Shown piece after piece: positions 21,718 through 33,745 of a stretch of DNA of 64,000 nt. Under the pieces are notes generated by a model that did not search any database, was not told the DNA's origin, and was given only the letters and a program-made list of their open reading frames with translations. Position 1 is the stretch's first letter. Each line of letters starts with the position of its first letter. Where the stretch lies: positions 319,319,641 to 319,383,640 of the forward strand of contig NC_073692.1 of the NCBI RefSeq assembly GCF_029784155.1. Reading direction: 5' to 3'. Source of the DNA: Uranotaenia lowii. Taxonomy: Eukaryota > Arthropoda > Insecta > Diptera > Culicidae. A program made the position numbers and the translations under genes.

Positions 21718-23338
21718 CCACAGTGGTCCAAAAGGGCCTGAAATGGAACTTTTTTCCTAGTGACTTTGTCTTTCATTTTAGCTATTAGATGTCTTCAAAA
21801 CATTTACTAGTAAGATTGTTTCCCATAACGTGAAAGTATCAAAAATAAGTCACAGCCTACTACGATAAAAATAAAAACACTAACTTTTTTGTTTGAAGAG
21901 ATAGAGACCAAATTTGTTCTACAAAGTTGTAGATATCATCAAAATATGAAACTTTGCTGAAATAACAAGAGCTTTATCTCTATTCAGTGCAGAGTTATAA
22001 AGCTTTTAGTTCAAAACATACTTAAAATTTGTTTTTTGTACTTAACTATTGTAAATTTTGAACTTACATAAATATGATGTTCACAACATTTATTGCGATA
22101 CTCAATACGCACATTTTGCACTAGATCTTAAGTCTCTACGACCTTGTCTTCCGAAGTTATCGCAATTTCAAGTTTTATTTTTGCTTAAATTCACGAATTT
22201 CTAGGGTAAAATGGGGCAAGTGGATCCAAAAACTAAATACCACATCTTGAAGTATGACTCAAGTACTACAAACTTAGCCAAAAACTACTTGTCTCCACGC
22301 GCCCGTTTTTGAGTACGGTCGGCATAAATTTGTTGAATTCTTAGATATTAACGAGAAAATAGAGATTGATTATTAATAATTCTGTCATATCTTCTCAAGG
22401 AATGAACTATCTGTTTTGATGTCTTCAAATGAAAGTTGCAACAACAAACGAGCTATTGAATGGTATTTTTTAGAGAATTTTTGATGATACCGTTTGTACC
22501 TTTACACAATTTTTAAAGCGTTTTTACGGTTTTAACTGGAAATGCTTCTTGTTAATTTTTTTTTAAATATTAAATTTGAAAAGGTGATAAAATTTCAATG
22601 CGTTTTGATGTACTATTTGATGATTTCAGTTGAATACTGATAAAGTTATGTGCATTTTAGGCATGTTTTTATTTCAACGATGACAATAAAACTCTATTTT
22701 CTCGTTAAAATATAAGAATTCAACAAATTTATGCCGACCGTACTCAAAAACGGGCGCGTGGAGACAAGTAGTTTTTGGCTAATTTTGTAGTACTTGAGTC
22801 ATACTTCAAGATGTGGTATTTAGTTTTTGGATCCACTTGCCCCATTTTACCCTAGAAATTCGTGAATTTAAGCAAAAATAAAACTTGAAATTGCGATAAC
22901 TTCGGAAGACAAGGTCGTAGAGACTTAAGATCTAGTGCAAAATGTGCGTATTGAGTATCGCAATAAATGTTGTGAACATCATATTTATGTAAGTTCAAAA
23001 TTTACAATAGTTAAGTACAAAAAACAAATTTTAAGTATGTTTTGAACTAAAAGCTTTATAACTCTGCACTGAATAGAGATAAAGCTCTTGTTATTTCAGC
23101 AAAGTTTCATATTTTGATGATATCTACAACTTTGTAGAACAAATTTGGTCTCTATCTCTTCAAACAAAAAAGTTAGTGTTTTTATTTTTATCGTAGTAGG
23201 CTGTGACTTATTTTTGATACTTTCACGTTATGGGAAATAATCTTACTAGTAAATGTTCTGAAGACATCTAATAGCTAAAATGAAAGACAAAATCACCAGG
23301 AAAAAAGTTCCATTTCAGGCCCTTTTGGACCACTGTGG
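21718..23338. mobile_element. 1.6-kb foldback element with ~650-bp arms
   Basis: The arms 21718-22366 and 22692-23338 are nearly exact inverted copies, with a ~325-bp loop between them. Termini read CCACAGTGGTCCAAAAGG inward from both ends. Differences I saw are single bases (for example TAGTGAC versus TGGTGAT, GTTTCCC versus ATTTCCC). No transposase is present. The CAGTGG end recalls hAT elements, but the adjacent octamers do not match, so no target duplication is claimed. The left flank is CA-repeat and CACC-rich DNA, and the right flank is a CAC-rich minisatellite. The two matching MKDK..TRKKVPFQALLDHC frames at the ends are simply the two arms. Confidence 0.9.
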
Positions 23339-23339
23339 C

Positions 23340-23655
23340 ACACTCCCCATCCCCACCCTTCGCTTAACACCCACCATCGCACACCACCCGCCCATCAAAT
23401 ACCACTACCACCCACCCATCGCACACCACCCATCCATCACACATCACCCATCCATCACACATCACCCACCCATCACACATCACCGACCCATCACACACCA
23501 TCCACCCATCACACATCACCGACCCATCACACACCATCCACCCATCACGCACCACCACCACCCACCGCACACCACCCACCCATCACACACCACCCACCCA
23601 TCACACACCACCCACCCATCACGCACCACCAACACAACGCACTCGTCATCCACCT
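23340..23655. repeat. CAC-rich minisatellite
   Basis: A degenerate array of units such as CCATCACACATCACC and CACCCATCACACACC, about 15-18 bp each. It begins directly at the foldback element's right end. The HHP-rich frame through it is an artefact. Confidence 0.9.
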
Positions 23656-25297
23656 AATGTAAAAGAAAAGTCAAGCGCAACTCTCTTTAAGATTTTGGCC
23701 CTGAAAAGGGCCTTTTTTTGTTATTTGTAGATATGAAAACATGGTCAATCTAACGCTTCCTCGGGAATCTCGTGTTTAAGCAACAGTTTAAGCTAGTGAT
23801 TGCTATGTGATCTTAAGGGAAATGAAAACATGATACTGATTCCAATCCAACAGTCCAACAAAAACAGTTTGGGAGCTTTTGCCCTGAGTCAAGCGTTTAG
23901 ATCAAAGCAGTCATGTAGGCTTTTCTCGCAAGCGTTTGATACAAAGCTCATGTGTTTATCACATTATTTGCATAACTGCCGGGCGCATAATTTCGACGAC
24001 ATCGGCCTTGTTTCTGCTTATACTTATATTTAATTCGCCTTTTGTTATGCAGTTGAAAAAGCTGCATACTACCTTTATGGGTCGATTTAGACCATTAATG
24101 GTTATTGAAACGACAATTTATGGAAGAATGATTTTTTTCGAAGTTAAGTTCCTTTAAAAAATTCGACATACTTTATTCTAGAATGCTTATTTGAAACGAA
24201 AAACACATTGACTCGGGATAGACTGTAGTAATTCTACGTGAACTTCTCGGTCGTTTCATATATACAACCACTGTAACTTTTTTTTGTTAATATGTACATA
24301 GTATATAGTGTACATTTAAGACCTGACAACACATGATTTTTTACAGATTGTTCGAATTGTTTAACCTTAACTTCCACATGTTACAGCAGAAAAAGTTATT
24401 TTTGTCGATTAGCTTGAACAAATCAAGGCAAATTCCTAAAACTAGAGCATCGTTGAGCGACGCTTCAGGTTGTTTGTGTTGCAGGTTATTTTCTGAACAC
24501 TAAATCTAACAATTTGTGGTCGTTTTCTCTGGAGCCACTATTTTTTAAGAGTTGCTTATTTTTAAATATACCAATGCAAGCTTTATTTTGAAAATAGAGC
24601 CATCAACCAGTGTGTTGCAGCATCATTAACAAATCTTTTATTCAGTTCTTCCTTTTCTTTATTTAGCATTCAAACGTAAAAGTAATTCAATGTTTTGTTG
24701 AAACCCGGAGATGTCTTTTCATGTCAAATGGCCTGTAAAAAGCTATCCAGCAAATAGACCTTTGGTTCCAAAAAATTGTTTCTTAGAATAGAATTTTGTA
24801 ACCATGAGATAATTTTTTTTTCCAAGTATGAAATATTCTTTTTATTTATCTTGAACTTTCCGTACCTCATTCTCGGGAGAAAAACAATGTACAGTTGAAT
24901 CAGCTGAAAATACGGTTCAAATGTTAGGTCAAACAACGCTAAATCGGTCATGCATTTTCATGTAATTTCACACAGCGCATGTACCGTGGCGGAAAAATAA
25001 ATAGCGATTCGGGAGGAATTTTGAGTTCAACGAAACGGATAGTTAAAAACCAAGTATCGAATGAAGAAATAAGACCATTTCGGCTGAAATTGATAGACCG
25101 GTATTTTGATTCGACTTCCTACTGAGAATCATGAAAATGTCATGTTTTTATCAAAAAAACGTTGTAAGAAAAAATGTAATAATAGGTTCTTTGTGATAAT
25201 AGCCCGTTTGAAAATATTTTTTTGCAGTAGTTTTTGATTTTGTTAGAAGTAAATTTTACATTTTTTTCTTCCAATAGCCGTTAAAGCATAGATCATC
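23656..25297. other. No recognised gene
   Basis: AT-rich DNA without recognisable coding domains. A TCTCTGGAGCCAC motif at 24526-24538 recurs elsewhere in the window. Confidence 0.5.
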
Positions 25298-26165
25298 CAA
25301 AATCTGGACGCATTGTTTATTATATCATAGCGCTCCTAGTTGTCAGATCTGGAATGTTTTGACAGTAATTTGTTCGGAAATGTTTCTTCTATCAGTGCTG
25401 AAAATTTCATAGCGATTCGTTTCATTCCGATAAAGTTAGACGTAATGAAAGCCGTGAGGCGAAAATTAATTTTGGACACCCTCGTCAAAAACCCGACGTG
25501 GTTCAAAAATCGTGAAGTCTGATTTTGGGCGGCTTCCTGGCCAAAAATTTTACAAAGCCACTGGTCGAGGTGATGTCCCTGCCAAGTTCAAATTCGTTTT
25601 TTCCGGCAAGAAAGTGTTTGATCTGGCAAGTTATTTGCAGCTGCGAACGAAAAACCCCGGTTTTTGTAAAAAACAAGACCATGGACTCCGAAATGTACAA
25701 GGAGGGATGCCTTAAAAAACGTTTTCGTACATTAGATTTCACAAAGGACCAGTAAAGTTTTCGCCAGATTTGGCAAGCTTCCACTACAGCTAAGAGGTAC
25801 TACAGTGGCATCGGGCCAACGGGTGGATTTTGTCGAAAAGGATATCAACCCACCCAACTGCCCTATCGAAAAATTTTGGGCAATTGTCAAGCAGAAGATG
25901 AAGAAGAATGGTAGGAAGACTCGGGATGCAACAGAGATGAAGAGATTGTGGAACAAAATGGCCGCTGAGGTCAGCGAATAGGGTGTCCAAACTATGATGA
26001 GTGGCCCTCGACGAAAAGTTCTAAATTTCATCAAAACAACATCGGAATAATTTTTTTCTTATTTTTTCTTTGAAGTGCAATAAAAACCCTACATTTTGAT
26101 TACAAAACATTTTTATTTCGTTTACAAATTTCCGAGATAGACCCTTTTTAATGCGTCCAGATTTT
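25298..26165 (+). mobile_element. Decayed, internally deleted Tc1/mariner element
   Basis: The 17-bp sequence CAAAATCTGGACGCATT at 25298 has its inverted copy ending at 26165. Between them is the C-terminal half of a Tc1/mariner transposase. SDFGRLPGQKFYKATGRG reads in one frame (25512-25715), CLKKRF in another (25525-25755). SPDLASFHYS precedes an in-frame stop, and NPPNCPIEKFWAIVKQK reads after a frameshift. The N-terminal DNA-binding domain and the first catalytic aspartate region are missing. The sequence resembles the DD37E element at 61775-63293 but is a different subfamily. Confidence 0.85.
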
Positions 26166-28489
26166 GCGAGATCCATCCTTATTACGAGAAAAAGCATAAG
26201 AGGGCTGCATACATTTAGGGGTAAAAAATACTCAAACAAATTCTACTAGTTGAAATAATAAAAATAAATTTTTGGATGGATGAAACTTAAATTTTAACAA
26301 ACACGCTATGCAAAACAATCACATTCTAACAAATGGAAACGATATTTAAAACAGGCTTGCCGACTTTATTTAAATAACCAGCTGTGGAAGTGCTAACTAT
26401 GGATTCTTCAGCAGAAGTCTCAATCTGATTTCTTGGTATCAAATTTCAAAATCAGGTATTAGTTATCAGATATCCGATAAGATTTACGATCAATTCCGAG
26501 ATTTCGATTCCAAATTATGATTATAGGATTCGTTACTCTACCAACTCGAATCGAATCGAACAGGTGGAAGGCTGTTATCAAAATGGAATTCATTATCGTC
26601 CTAGGTTGATGTTTTATTAATACGGTTGCAGTTTGTTTTATTGTTCGGGTGAGTTTTGCTTGCTGTGGTCAGACCATTAATGGCGGGATACTCACATCCT
26701 AGAACAGAGAGAAAACAGCTGAGTTGGTTATTATGCTAGGTAATTAAGTGGATCATTTGTTGGCATTCGAGATTTACGACAACAAAAAAGGGCTGTTTGC
26801 GTGTAGAATTTATCGACATCGGCCTGAGAGTAATGATGCCATAATCGGTGATATAACACTTGAGGGAAGCTATAAATAAAAATCGATACTTGGCTACAGG
26901 TATTATCACGCAGATAAAAATAATAAAACACTCATAACCTCTTTTTGTATATTTTTTTGTTTGTTTTGAAGGTTTGAAGTCTAAGCATCTCAAAAACGTG
27001 ATACATCAAATTTACAGATTGAGCCATCATCTGAGAAAGGGCAGGTAGCGAGCGCATTAAATTAACCCCTCTTTTCCTGTACGATTTTATCAAAATATCA
27101 CGATGACTGACAGCAGGTTGCCAAAATAAATCTTACGTTAGCTAGCGAGCCATCCAGGCCAATGCCCAAAAACGAGAAAGGCAACAATCATAATACCTTC
27201 ACATATAGATCATGAGAATGTACTGGGTTAGAGCCTTTTTCGCCCGTTTTTCTTTACTAAAGGGGTTGAAATTCGTGGCCTGGGACGTGTCAATTGTTTT
27301 GCTCAGTTAGTTGAAAAAAAAAAATAAATTCCAAATCGTATCCCCTAAATGCTTAAACGCTTCTGAATGCAGCTAATTCATTATTTAAATTTGGAAAATA
27401 TATTCTATTACAAGGTTGTTCAATTAGCAATACCCAAGTAAGAGATTTTTGAAACATACCAACGCTTTCAAAACTTTAATTTAACAAGTCCTACGGGAAC
27501 GAAACGGAACTTTGCGGAAGTTCGTTTGTGCTCCATCACCATCCCGGAAGCACTAGGTAGAGCTCCTCCTGCTGCTACTGCTGTAAAGTTGTTTTGACAA
27601 AACGGGGGGCGTTTGTGTGTGCCGGAATTTCTGAACGAACCCCCTCCCACCCTTTATTATTGCCTTGCTAGCTGATATGCTCCCAAACAATCCCACGTCC
27701 TATATGTATGAAGCTGGCTTGGGGGTCGTGTTTTTCTATTTTGGTTTTGATAATCCCATTTCCACTTTCACGATTTGCTTCCGTGTACGATTCTTCACTT
27801 TCGGAGGAACGTGAGCTCCATTTTGAGGAAGGGTTTCGTTTGCCTCTCCCCGCCTTAACCGGGATGTTGTTGGAGCAGGTTAGGGGGGATGAAATGGGTA
27901 AGAAAAATAAATGGATGGGTGGGTGATGATTGTTATTATTATTTCATGTGGTTCAATCCTATTCACACACATCCAAAACACATGGATGGAACCAAGAACC
28001 GGGCATCGGAATATGTACCTACGCATAAACACGTTTCCCATTATGATTGTGAAGAACTAATGTGGTAAGCCCCTTGAGGAAAAAGTAAACATCCTTCGGC
28101 GCTAGAGTGGCGTCGTTGTTACAACAAATGAATGGTACGAGCTTATCCTGTTTGCCAGGATATTTATAATCATGCATAATTGTGCTTGTTGGGGTCTGGG
28201 AGTTGAGAGCTGCGACTTGGAGGTTTGTTGGGAGAAGAGATTAGAATAAATGTGAAGATTAAAGAACTCGACTTCATACTTGAACATTGAACGCCATTAA
28301 TTTTTGACGATTTTACAAATTTTAAAACTGTTGTACAATAATGCTTGTTGAGGTTTCATATTAATAATTATCAATCACTTACGATTGAAAATGGGTTTAC
28401 GACTTTTTGATACACCTCTTAAAGCCATATCTAATCAGAACATTCCAAGTTTTTTTTTTAAATTTTTTCTTAAAATAATTCTAAGAAGG
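26166..28489. other. No recognised gene
   Basis: Mixed unique-looking DNA. 27460-27900 is less AT-rich, with short open frames of no recognised family, and could be conserved non-coding or intronic host DNA. Nothing can be called. Confidence 0.45.
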
Positions 28490-28754
28490 GGAGTTAAGGG
28501 CATAACGAACACCCGGAGATAACTGGGCACCCCTCTTTTCTAAAGAAATACGTAATTTCCAAATTAATTTTCACGAAGAACATGTTTGTAGTTCCTATAA
28601 ATAAAAAGTATTAATTTTTCACTACAAAGAAATCTTCTTAACATCTTTACTTTTTACAAAAAAAAACAACTTCTCAAGTGACGAAATTATTATTTTAGAG
28701 CACCGGAAAATAAGTTCTTATGATCGTTAAATCATCTTGATCTATAATATACGC

Positions 28755-29156
28755 ACTGCTACCAAGGCTGCCGAAATCACAGAAAAATCTGTAATTTCAC
28801 AGAATTTTCAGCAAATTTTCATCACAGAATCTGTGTCACAGAACACAGAATTTTGAAATTTTCAAAGATTTCACAGAATTTTTTAATTTCGAATGAATTT
28901 CCAAAATTTTATTTTTTTTGGACAGTATCAAATTAAGATTTCTTACCTTGAATTAGAAAAGTATTATAAGATTAGTAATGGTAATTGATTTTGCCCGACT
29001 AAAAAGTGAAAAAGACCCAATTTACCATGAATTTTCTATGAAATTCAAAGATATAGCATCACAGAAATCCATCACAGAATTTTTGGGTAAAATCACAAAG
29101 GTCAGAATTATTTTTCTTAAAAACACAGATTTTTTTTCGGCAACCTTGACTGCTAC
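28755..29156. mobile_element. 386-bp hAT MITE with perfect 8-bp target duplication
   Basis: Inverted ends CAAGGCTGCCGAAA (28763) and the complement of CAAGGTTGCCGAAA (ending 29148) are flanked by ACTGCTAC at 28755-28762 and 29149-29156. The interior repeats the word TCACAGAATTTT and its variants. There is no coding potential. The octamer duplication supports hAT mobilisation. Confidence 0.9.
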
Positions 29157-29334
29157 ATGATGTACACATTGTTCCTCGAGATTCACCATCATCAATTTAA
29201 AAATTCGTTTTTTCTCTAACTCGGGGACTCGAGGCAAACAGAACATCATTAATCGAGACATAATGAGCTGTAGAATCCAGCAGCGAATTCAACTCAATGG
29301 AGTCAACTGAGTTATAGAGCTACAGCTTTTCTTA

Positions 29335-29412
29335 TTTCGTCTGACGGTTTGGCGTAGTAAGATGTCGGAGAAATTATCAGTGGACGCGAGTTCGATTCTT
29401 GGTCGTGGCTAT
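29335..29412 (+). repeat. tRNA-like SINE head, plus orientation
   Basis: TTGGCGTAGTAAGATG resembles an A box, and GAGTTCGATTCTTGG at 29388-29402 resembles a B box, at tRNA-like spacing. It matches the opposed copy at 30157-30215, and the following A/T-rich stretch with CATTCATGGTCGAT also matches. Confidence 0.65.
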
Positions 29413-29959
29413 TTTTTTTTTCATATACCATTCATGGTCGATTATTTTTGTTATTAAATTATACGGCTAGTAGCATCATCTCAACAAAGCACCAGAATAA
29501 TAATGTATGAGTCAGTGCCGTAGGAAGAACCGACCCATGGGGGGTGGTGACTGATTTTTAACTATGATTTTTTGCCCAACTATACACGAATACAAAAATA
29601 TTGAAACAAATTTAATGATTATTCATTTTTAAGTATTTTTACATTACGTTTACATCATAACTTCAGAAAATTGATCCTAAACCTAAATTCGCTTTCATCG
29701 ATGGTTAAAATCTTTGAATTTGTTTAAGAGTCTGGTAGATCAGATTTAGTTGATTTGAGCATAAAATAAGTTTTTTTAGGAGAGCCTTTCATTTCTTAAA
29801 CAAAACTTATTCTATACTCAAATTAAAGAATTGTATATTAACAATTTTTTAATCTAGATTGTTACTCTTGATAAAGCTTACTCTATTATCATAATTTGGT
29901 TCTGAATTTAAAATTTTGAATATAGAGTAGAATACTTAGCTTGCTTTTTTAGATTTTCA

Positions 29960-30008
29960 CCCACCCCCCCCCCCCCCCCGGTTTAACCCCCAAAACCCCT
30001 CCCCCCGT
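29960..30008. repeat. Poly-C tract
   Basis: About 18 consecutive C residues followed by C-rich sequence. Assembly of this tract may be unreliable. Confidence 0.85.
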
Positions 30009-30156
30009 TAATACGGCCATGGTATGAGTGTATGTGAATTGTTTTTCTACAAACACCCATACATTATTTTGTTGTTGCTTTGTTTGATGGATGCTACGAA
30101 TCACCCTTAGTGCAAAGTGCATTGATCATGAATGGTGAATGAAAAAAAAAATTCGC

Positions 30157-30215
30157 CTCGACCTGGAATCGAACTCGAGTCCTCTCCGATACCTTACCGC
30201 TAGACCAAATCGTCA
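30157..30215 (-). repeat. tRNA-like SINE head, minus orientation
   Basis: On the minus strand an A-box-like TTGGTCTAGCGGTAAGG (30192-30208) and a B-box-like GAGTTCGATTCC (30165-30176) are spaced as in a tRNA. The body continues left into TTCATTCACCATTCATGATC, matching the copy at 29335. It is not a functional tRNA gene, because no cloverleaf acceptor stem is evident. Confidence 0.7.
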
Positions 30216-30559
30216 CATGAAATTTGTATTGCTGTAAATCTAAAATCGAGTTCAATTCAATGCAGATTCTATGGCAGAAATGCCCATCGTGCCCCGATTA
30301 ATGGTGCTAATACTGTCCCAAAGAGGGTTCTCATTATGCCCCAATAGTGAGCAATTTTTAGCTTTCGGAAAAAACATAAAACAGCTTTTTTGGACGTTTT
30401 GATCTACTTCTTCAAGTTCCAGCCAGATAGGAAGTAGAGCCAGTGTCTGAACATGAAACAGTAGTGTAACTCACATATTATAGCTATTTTCTATGGTTAA
30501 ATAAACAATAAACATCCTCTTTAAGGTGCCCATTATGCCCTTATCTCCACTAGTTATTA

Positions 30560-30984
30560 ATGGTGTGTTAATCACAGTGCTGCAATTTTTCTGAAAGCAC
30601 GAATTGACTGTGATTATCCATCAGTGTAAAAAGCTTAAACTGAAATAAATGGAATAGAAAAGTCAACAAAGCCTTTGATCGGCTCGGTCATCCTCGTACG
30701 TGAGGCAAGCTTTGTGAATATGTCTATCAGTCAGTAGAAAGCTCACTCGTGAACCTGAACTAATTAAACTTATTTCACTCGGCTGCTACGAAAGCGTCTT
30801 TCGCTTAGGCGTTACTGTCACTCACTGCATTCGATCAGTGTCAGCTAAAGTTTCAGTAGGCATTTGTTTATGTCATTTCCGAAAACTGTGAATTGGGATT
30901 CGAAAATAAAACACAATTTGAAACCCGCAAAGACTGTACGATTATTCAGAGGGGGACGGGAGAAGGGATGAATATATATTTCTT
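30560..30984. other. No recognised gene
   Basis: AT-rich sequence with no coding or repeat signature that I could name. Confidence 0.45.
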
Positions 30985-31272
30985 GATGACGACATGGCGA
31001 ATATCTGACAAATATGACAAAAATGTGACAATTGTGATCAAAACATGACAAAATTATGACAAAATATGATATGGTGAAAACATGACAAAGTTATGACAAT
31101 ATTTAATTTGACCAATATGTGACAAATATGACAAAAAATTGACTATAAAAATGACAAAACATAACAAAAACATGACAAAAATCTGACAGATAACGCAAAA
31201 ATTTGACAAATGTGCTGAAAATATGACAAAAATATGAAAAATATTACAAGAATTAAGCTAAATTTTGACAAT
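30985..31272. repeat. Degenerate TGACAAA-rich repeat
   Basis: Irregular units such as ATGACAAAA, TGTGACAAT and ATCTGACAGA at about 10-16 bp spacing. It is related in sequence to the 10424-10942 satellite but diverged, and stands in the opposite sense to 33165-33745. Confidence 0.8.
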
Positions 31273-31274
31273 AC

Positions 31275-32690
31275 GATGGAATGACTGCCATCTTTTTGAA
31301 AAGATATCACAGACTCTTTGCAAGTGTCATAAAAGATGTGTTCAACGAAGCTATCGAAACAGGCAGCTATTCTGCGTACCTAAAGACTGCTAAGGTTGTT
31401 CCGATTCATAAGGAAATATCAGTGTTATCTGTCTTAAGCAAAGTTATTGAACAAATGATGGCTTCCAGATTATTGAACTTTCTAAACCAGCATCGTATCA
31501 TACATGACCATCAATATGAGTTTCGAAGTGGATCTAGCACGCTCACCGCCGCCTGTGAACTGGTTGATGAAATAACAAATGCTATGGATGGGAAAAATCT
31601 GTAAAAATACTGTATCTGGATCTCAAAAAAGCTTTCGATATAATTGATCATACAATCCTATTGAGAAAACTGGATATATATGGCATCAGAGGAACATCAA
31701 ACAAGTTATTTGAGAGCTACCTTGCTGATCGCACCCGATATGTAATAGCCAATGAGGTCACCAGCAAACTTTGTCCACTATCGGTCGATGCTCCACAAGG
31801 TAGCTACTTGGGCCCACTGTTATTTCTGATTTACATCAATGACCAGCCCAATCTCGGACTTTGTGGGAAATCTCGCCTTTCTGCGGATGATACCTCCATG
31901 TTGTATGTTGGTGAAAATCCAGAACATATAATCAACAGTATGAAAACTGATCTAAAAACATAAACCTATCTTAGACCAAATATACCTTGTTTGTTTAAAG
32001 GACCACGTCCAACACAACGCAGATGATTCCCGATCTTGTTGTCAACTCAACAGTGATTGAACAATCCAATCATTATAGAAATTTGGGTTCAACAATTGAT
32101 GACAAGTTAAAATGGATCGCACATATATGTAGATAAACTAAAGAAAGAAATAAGTGCTGCTTGTGGTTTATTTTGGAGGATCAAAAATCTGCTGCCCACA
32201 AAACAAATGATAACCATGTACCATGCCTTCGTACAGTCAAAGCTGCAGTACATGGAAGTGCATCTAGAACGAAAATGAAAGAAATACAGATGCTTCAAAA
32301 TATATGCTTGAAGTATACCGGAAACCGCGACTATACTCAACTGATCAGCTGTATCACAATGCTTCAGCATCAATTTTCCCCGTCCAAGGTCTAAGAAAAG
32401 TTCAGACATTAGTCCAAATGAAAAACTTTTTAGATAATCCTCGAGCACACAAAAACTTGGAGTTCCCGGTAAATTCTCACAGATGCCCAACAAGAGATCA
32501 AGGAAATCTTCAGATTCGACGAGTAAACACAGAAAAAGCTAAACGAAGTTTTACCAACTCCGGGATTGCTCGTTACAATGCTCTGCTAGCCCATATAAAA
32601 TCAAAACAAAACTTAACCAAATTTAAAAAAAAACTTATAAAAGCTTATGTTCGTAGTAGAATGGCTTTGCTATGAATGAAACACCAGTCC
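31275..32690 (+). mobile_element. CR1/L2-like LINE, 5'-truncated and frameshifted
   Basis: RT blocks in order: AKVVPIHKEISVLSVLSKVIEQMM, then FRSGSSTLTA, YLDLKKAFDIIDH, DAPQGSYLGPLLFLIYIND and RLSADDTSMLY. This continues to the C-terminal region with HRCPTRDQGNLQIRRVNTEK and a stop at 32673-32675. The coding region is split over frames 31281-31604, 31605-31963, 32161-32394 and 32304-32675. The catalytic FADD is SADD here. The pattern DHTILLRKL with QGSxLGPLLFLIYIND points to the CR1/L2 group. The endonuclease is absent. The element lies between oppositely oriented TGACAAA-type repeats. Confidence 0.88.
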
Positions 32691-32739
32691 AGTAGTTAGG
32701 AAGTATGCCCGGCATCCCCTCAAAAGAGAATTTTTTTTC

Positions 32740-32845
32740 TTACCATTTCTGCCACCACCACCGCCAAGCCGCCTCCGCATCGCCACCCACCACCAAACAG
32801 ACACCACCCCCGCCACCGCCACCCACCAGCCACCAGTAACAATGC
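32740..32845. repeat. CAC/CCG-rich low-complexity tract
   Basis: Degenerate CCACCN triplets follow the LINE 3' end within 50 bp. No protein signal. Confidence 0.75.
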
Positions 32846-32959
32846 AAAATATAGTACTTTCAAACATATCAGTGGAAATGATAAAAAAATGTAAACTTCA
32901 AACGAATAATAAACTTTGAAAAAATAATAATAAGAATAATAAGTGGAAAAAAAGACAAA

Positions 32960-33745
32960 CATATGACATTAGTTTAACAATAAAATGACAAAAAATAGAT
33001 AAACCTTAGACGATAATATCACAAATGTGATAAAAATAAGACTTTATTGTGACATAAAACTGATAAATATGACAAAACTAATAAAAAAAATTAACAATAA
33101 AATGACAAAACATGGCAAACTTTTGACAAATGCAGTAAAAATATACAACAATCTGAAAGATATGCCATTTGTCATATGATTATCACTTTGTCATATTTTT
33201 ACATAGTTTGACAACATTTTTATCCCTTAAATTTCAAATTTTTGTCTTATTTTAATCATAATTTTGTCATTTTTGTTTCATTTATGTCATAAATTAATCA
33301 GATTTTATCACAATATTATGTCATAATATTGTCATTATGTAGTCATATACTCGTCATTTTTTTACCTAGCTTGTCATATTTTTGAATGTTTTTTGAAAAT
33401 ATTTTGTCGTATTTTTGTTATATTTGTCATATTTTTTTCAATTGTTTACCACACCACATATGTTATAATTTTGCCAAAATTGTGTCATTTTTGTCATCTT
33501 TTTATTAAAATTTTGTCATATTTTTATAACAATTGTCATATTTTCGACAGTGTTCTGTTGGTATTTTTCATTGTATTGTAAAGTTGTAGCCATATTTGTC
33601 AGATTTTTGTATTTTTTGTCATAATTTTGTCATACTTTTACCACATTTGTCATGTTTTGTCATTTTATTGCCAACTTTTTGTCATATTTTTGTCATAATT
33701 TCGTAATATTTGTGTCGTTATTTATCATAGTTTTGTCCTTCACAT
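32960..33745. repeat. TGACAAA/TTTGTCATA repeats in opposed orientation
   Basis: From 32975 to 33130 the TGACAAA words lie in the plus sense. From about 33165 to 33745 they switch to TTTGTCATA, TTTTGTCAT and ATTTTTGTCA, the complement. The switch point is an inverted arrangement like the one at 10424-12471 but more diverged. Confidence 0.8.

Larger units (their letters stand above)
28490..30547. mobile_element. Composite region bounded by inverted AAGGGCATAA ends
   Basis: Left GGGAGTTAAGGGCATAACG (from 28490) and right complement of GAGATAAGGGCATAATGG (ending about 30545) are inverted and similar over about 25 bp, with further GGGCAC/GTGCCC matches just inside. The interval contains a hAT MITE and two opposed SINE heads. 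No target duplication was found, so the outer element is tentative. Confidence 0.45.

Noticed and set aside
21713..23343. 8-bp target duplication for the foldback element
   Set aside because: The flanking octamers (CCACACCA and TGGCACAC) do not match, so the CAGTGG end alone is not enough for a hAT call.
23280..23657. 125-codon frame matching one on the other strand near 21.7 kb
   Set aside because: The match is the two arms of the foldback element, and the rest is CAC minisatellite.
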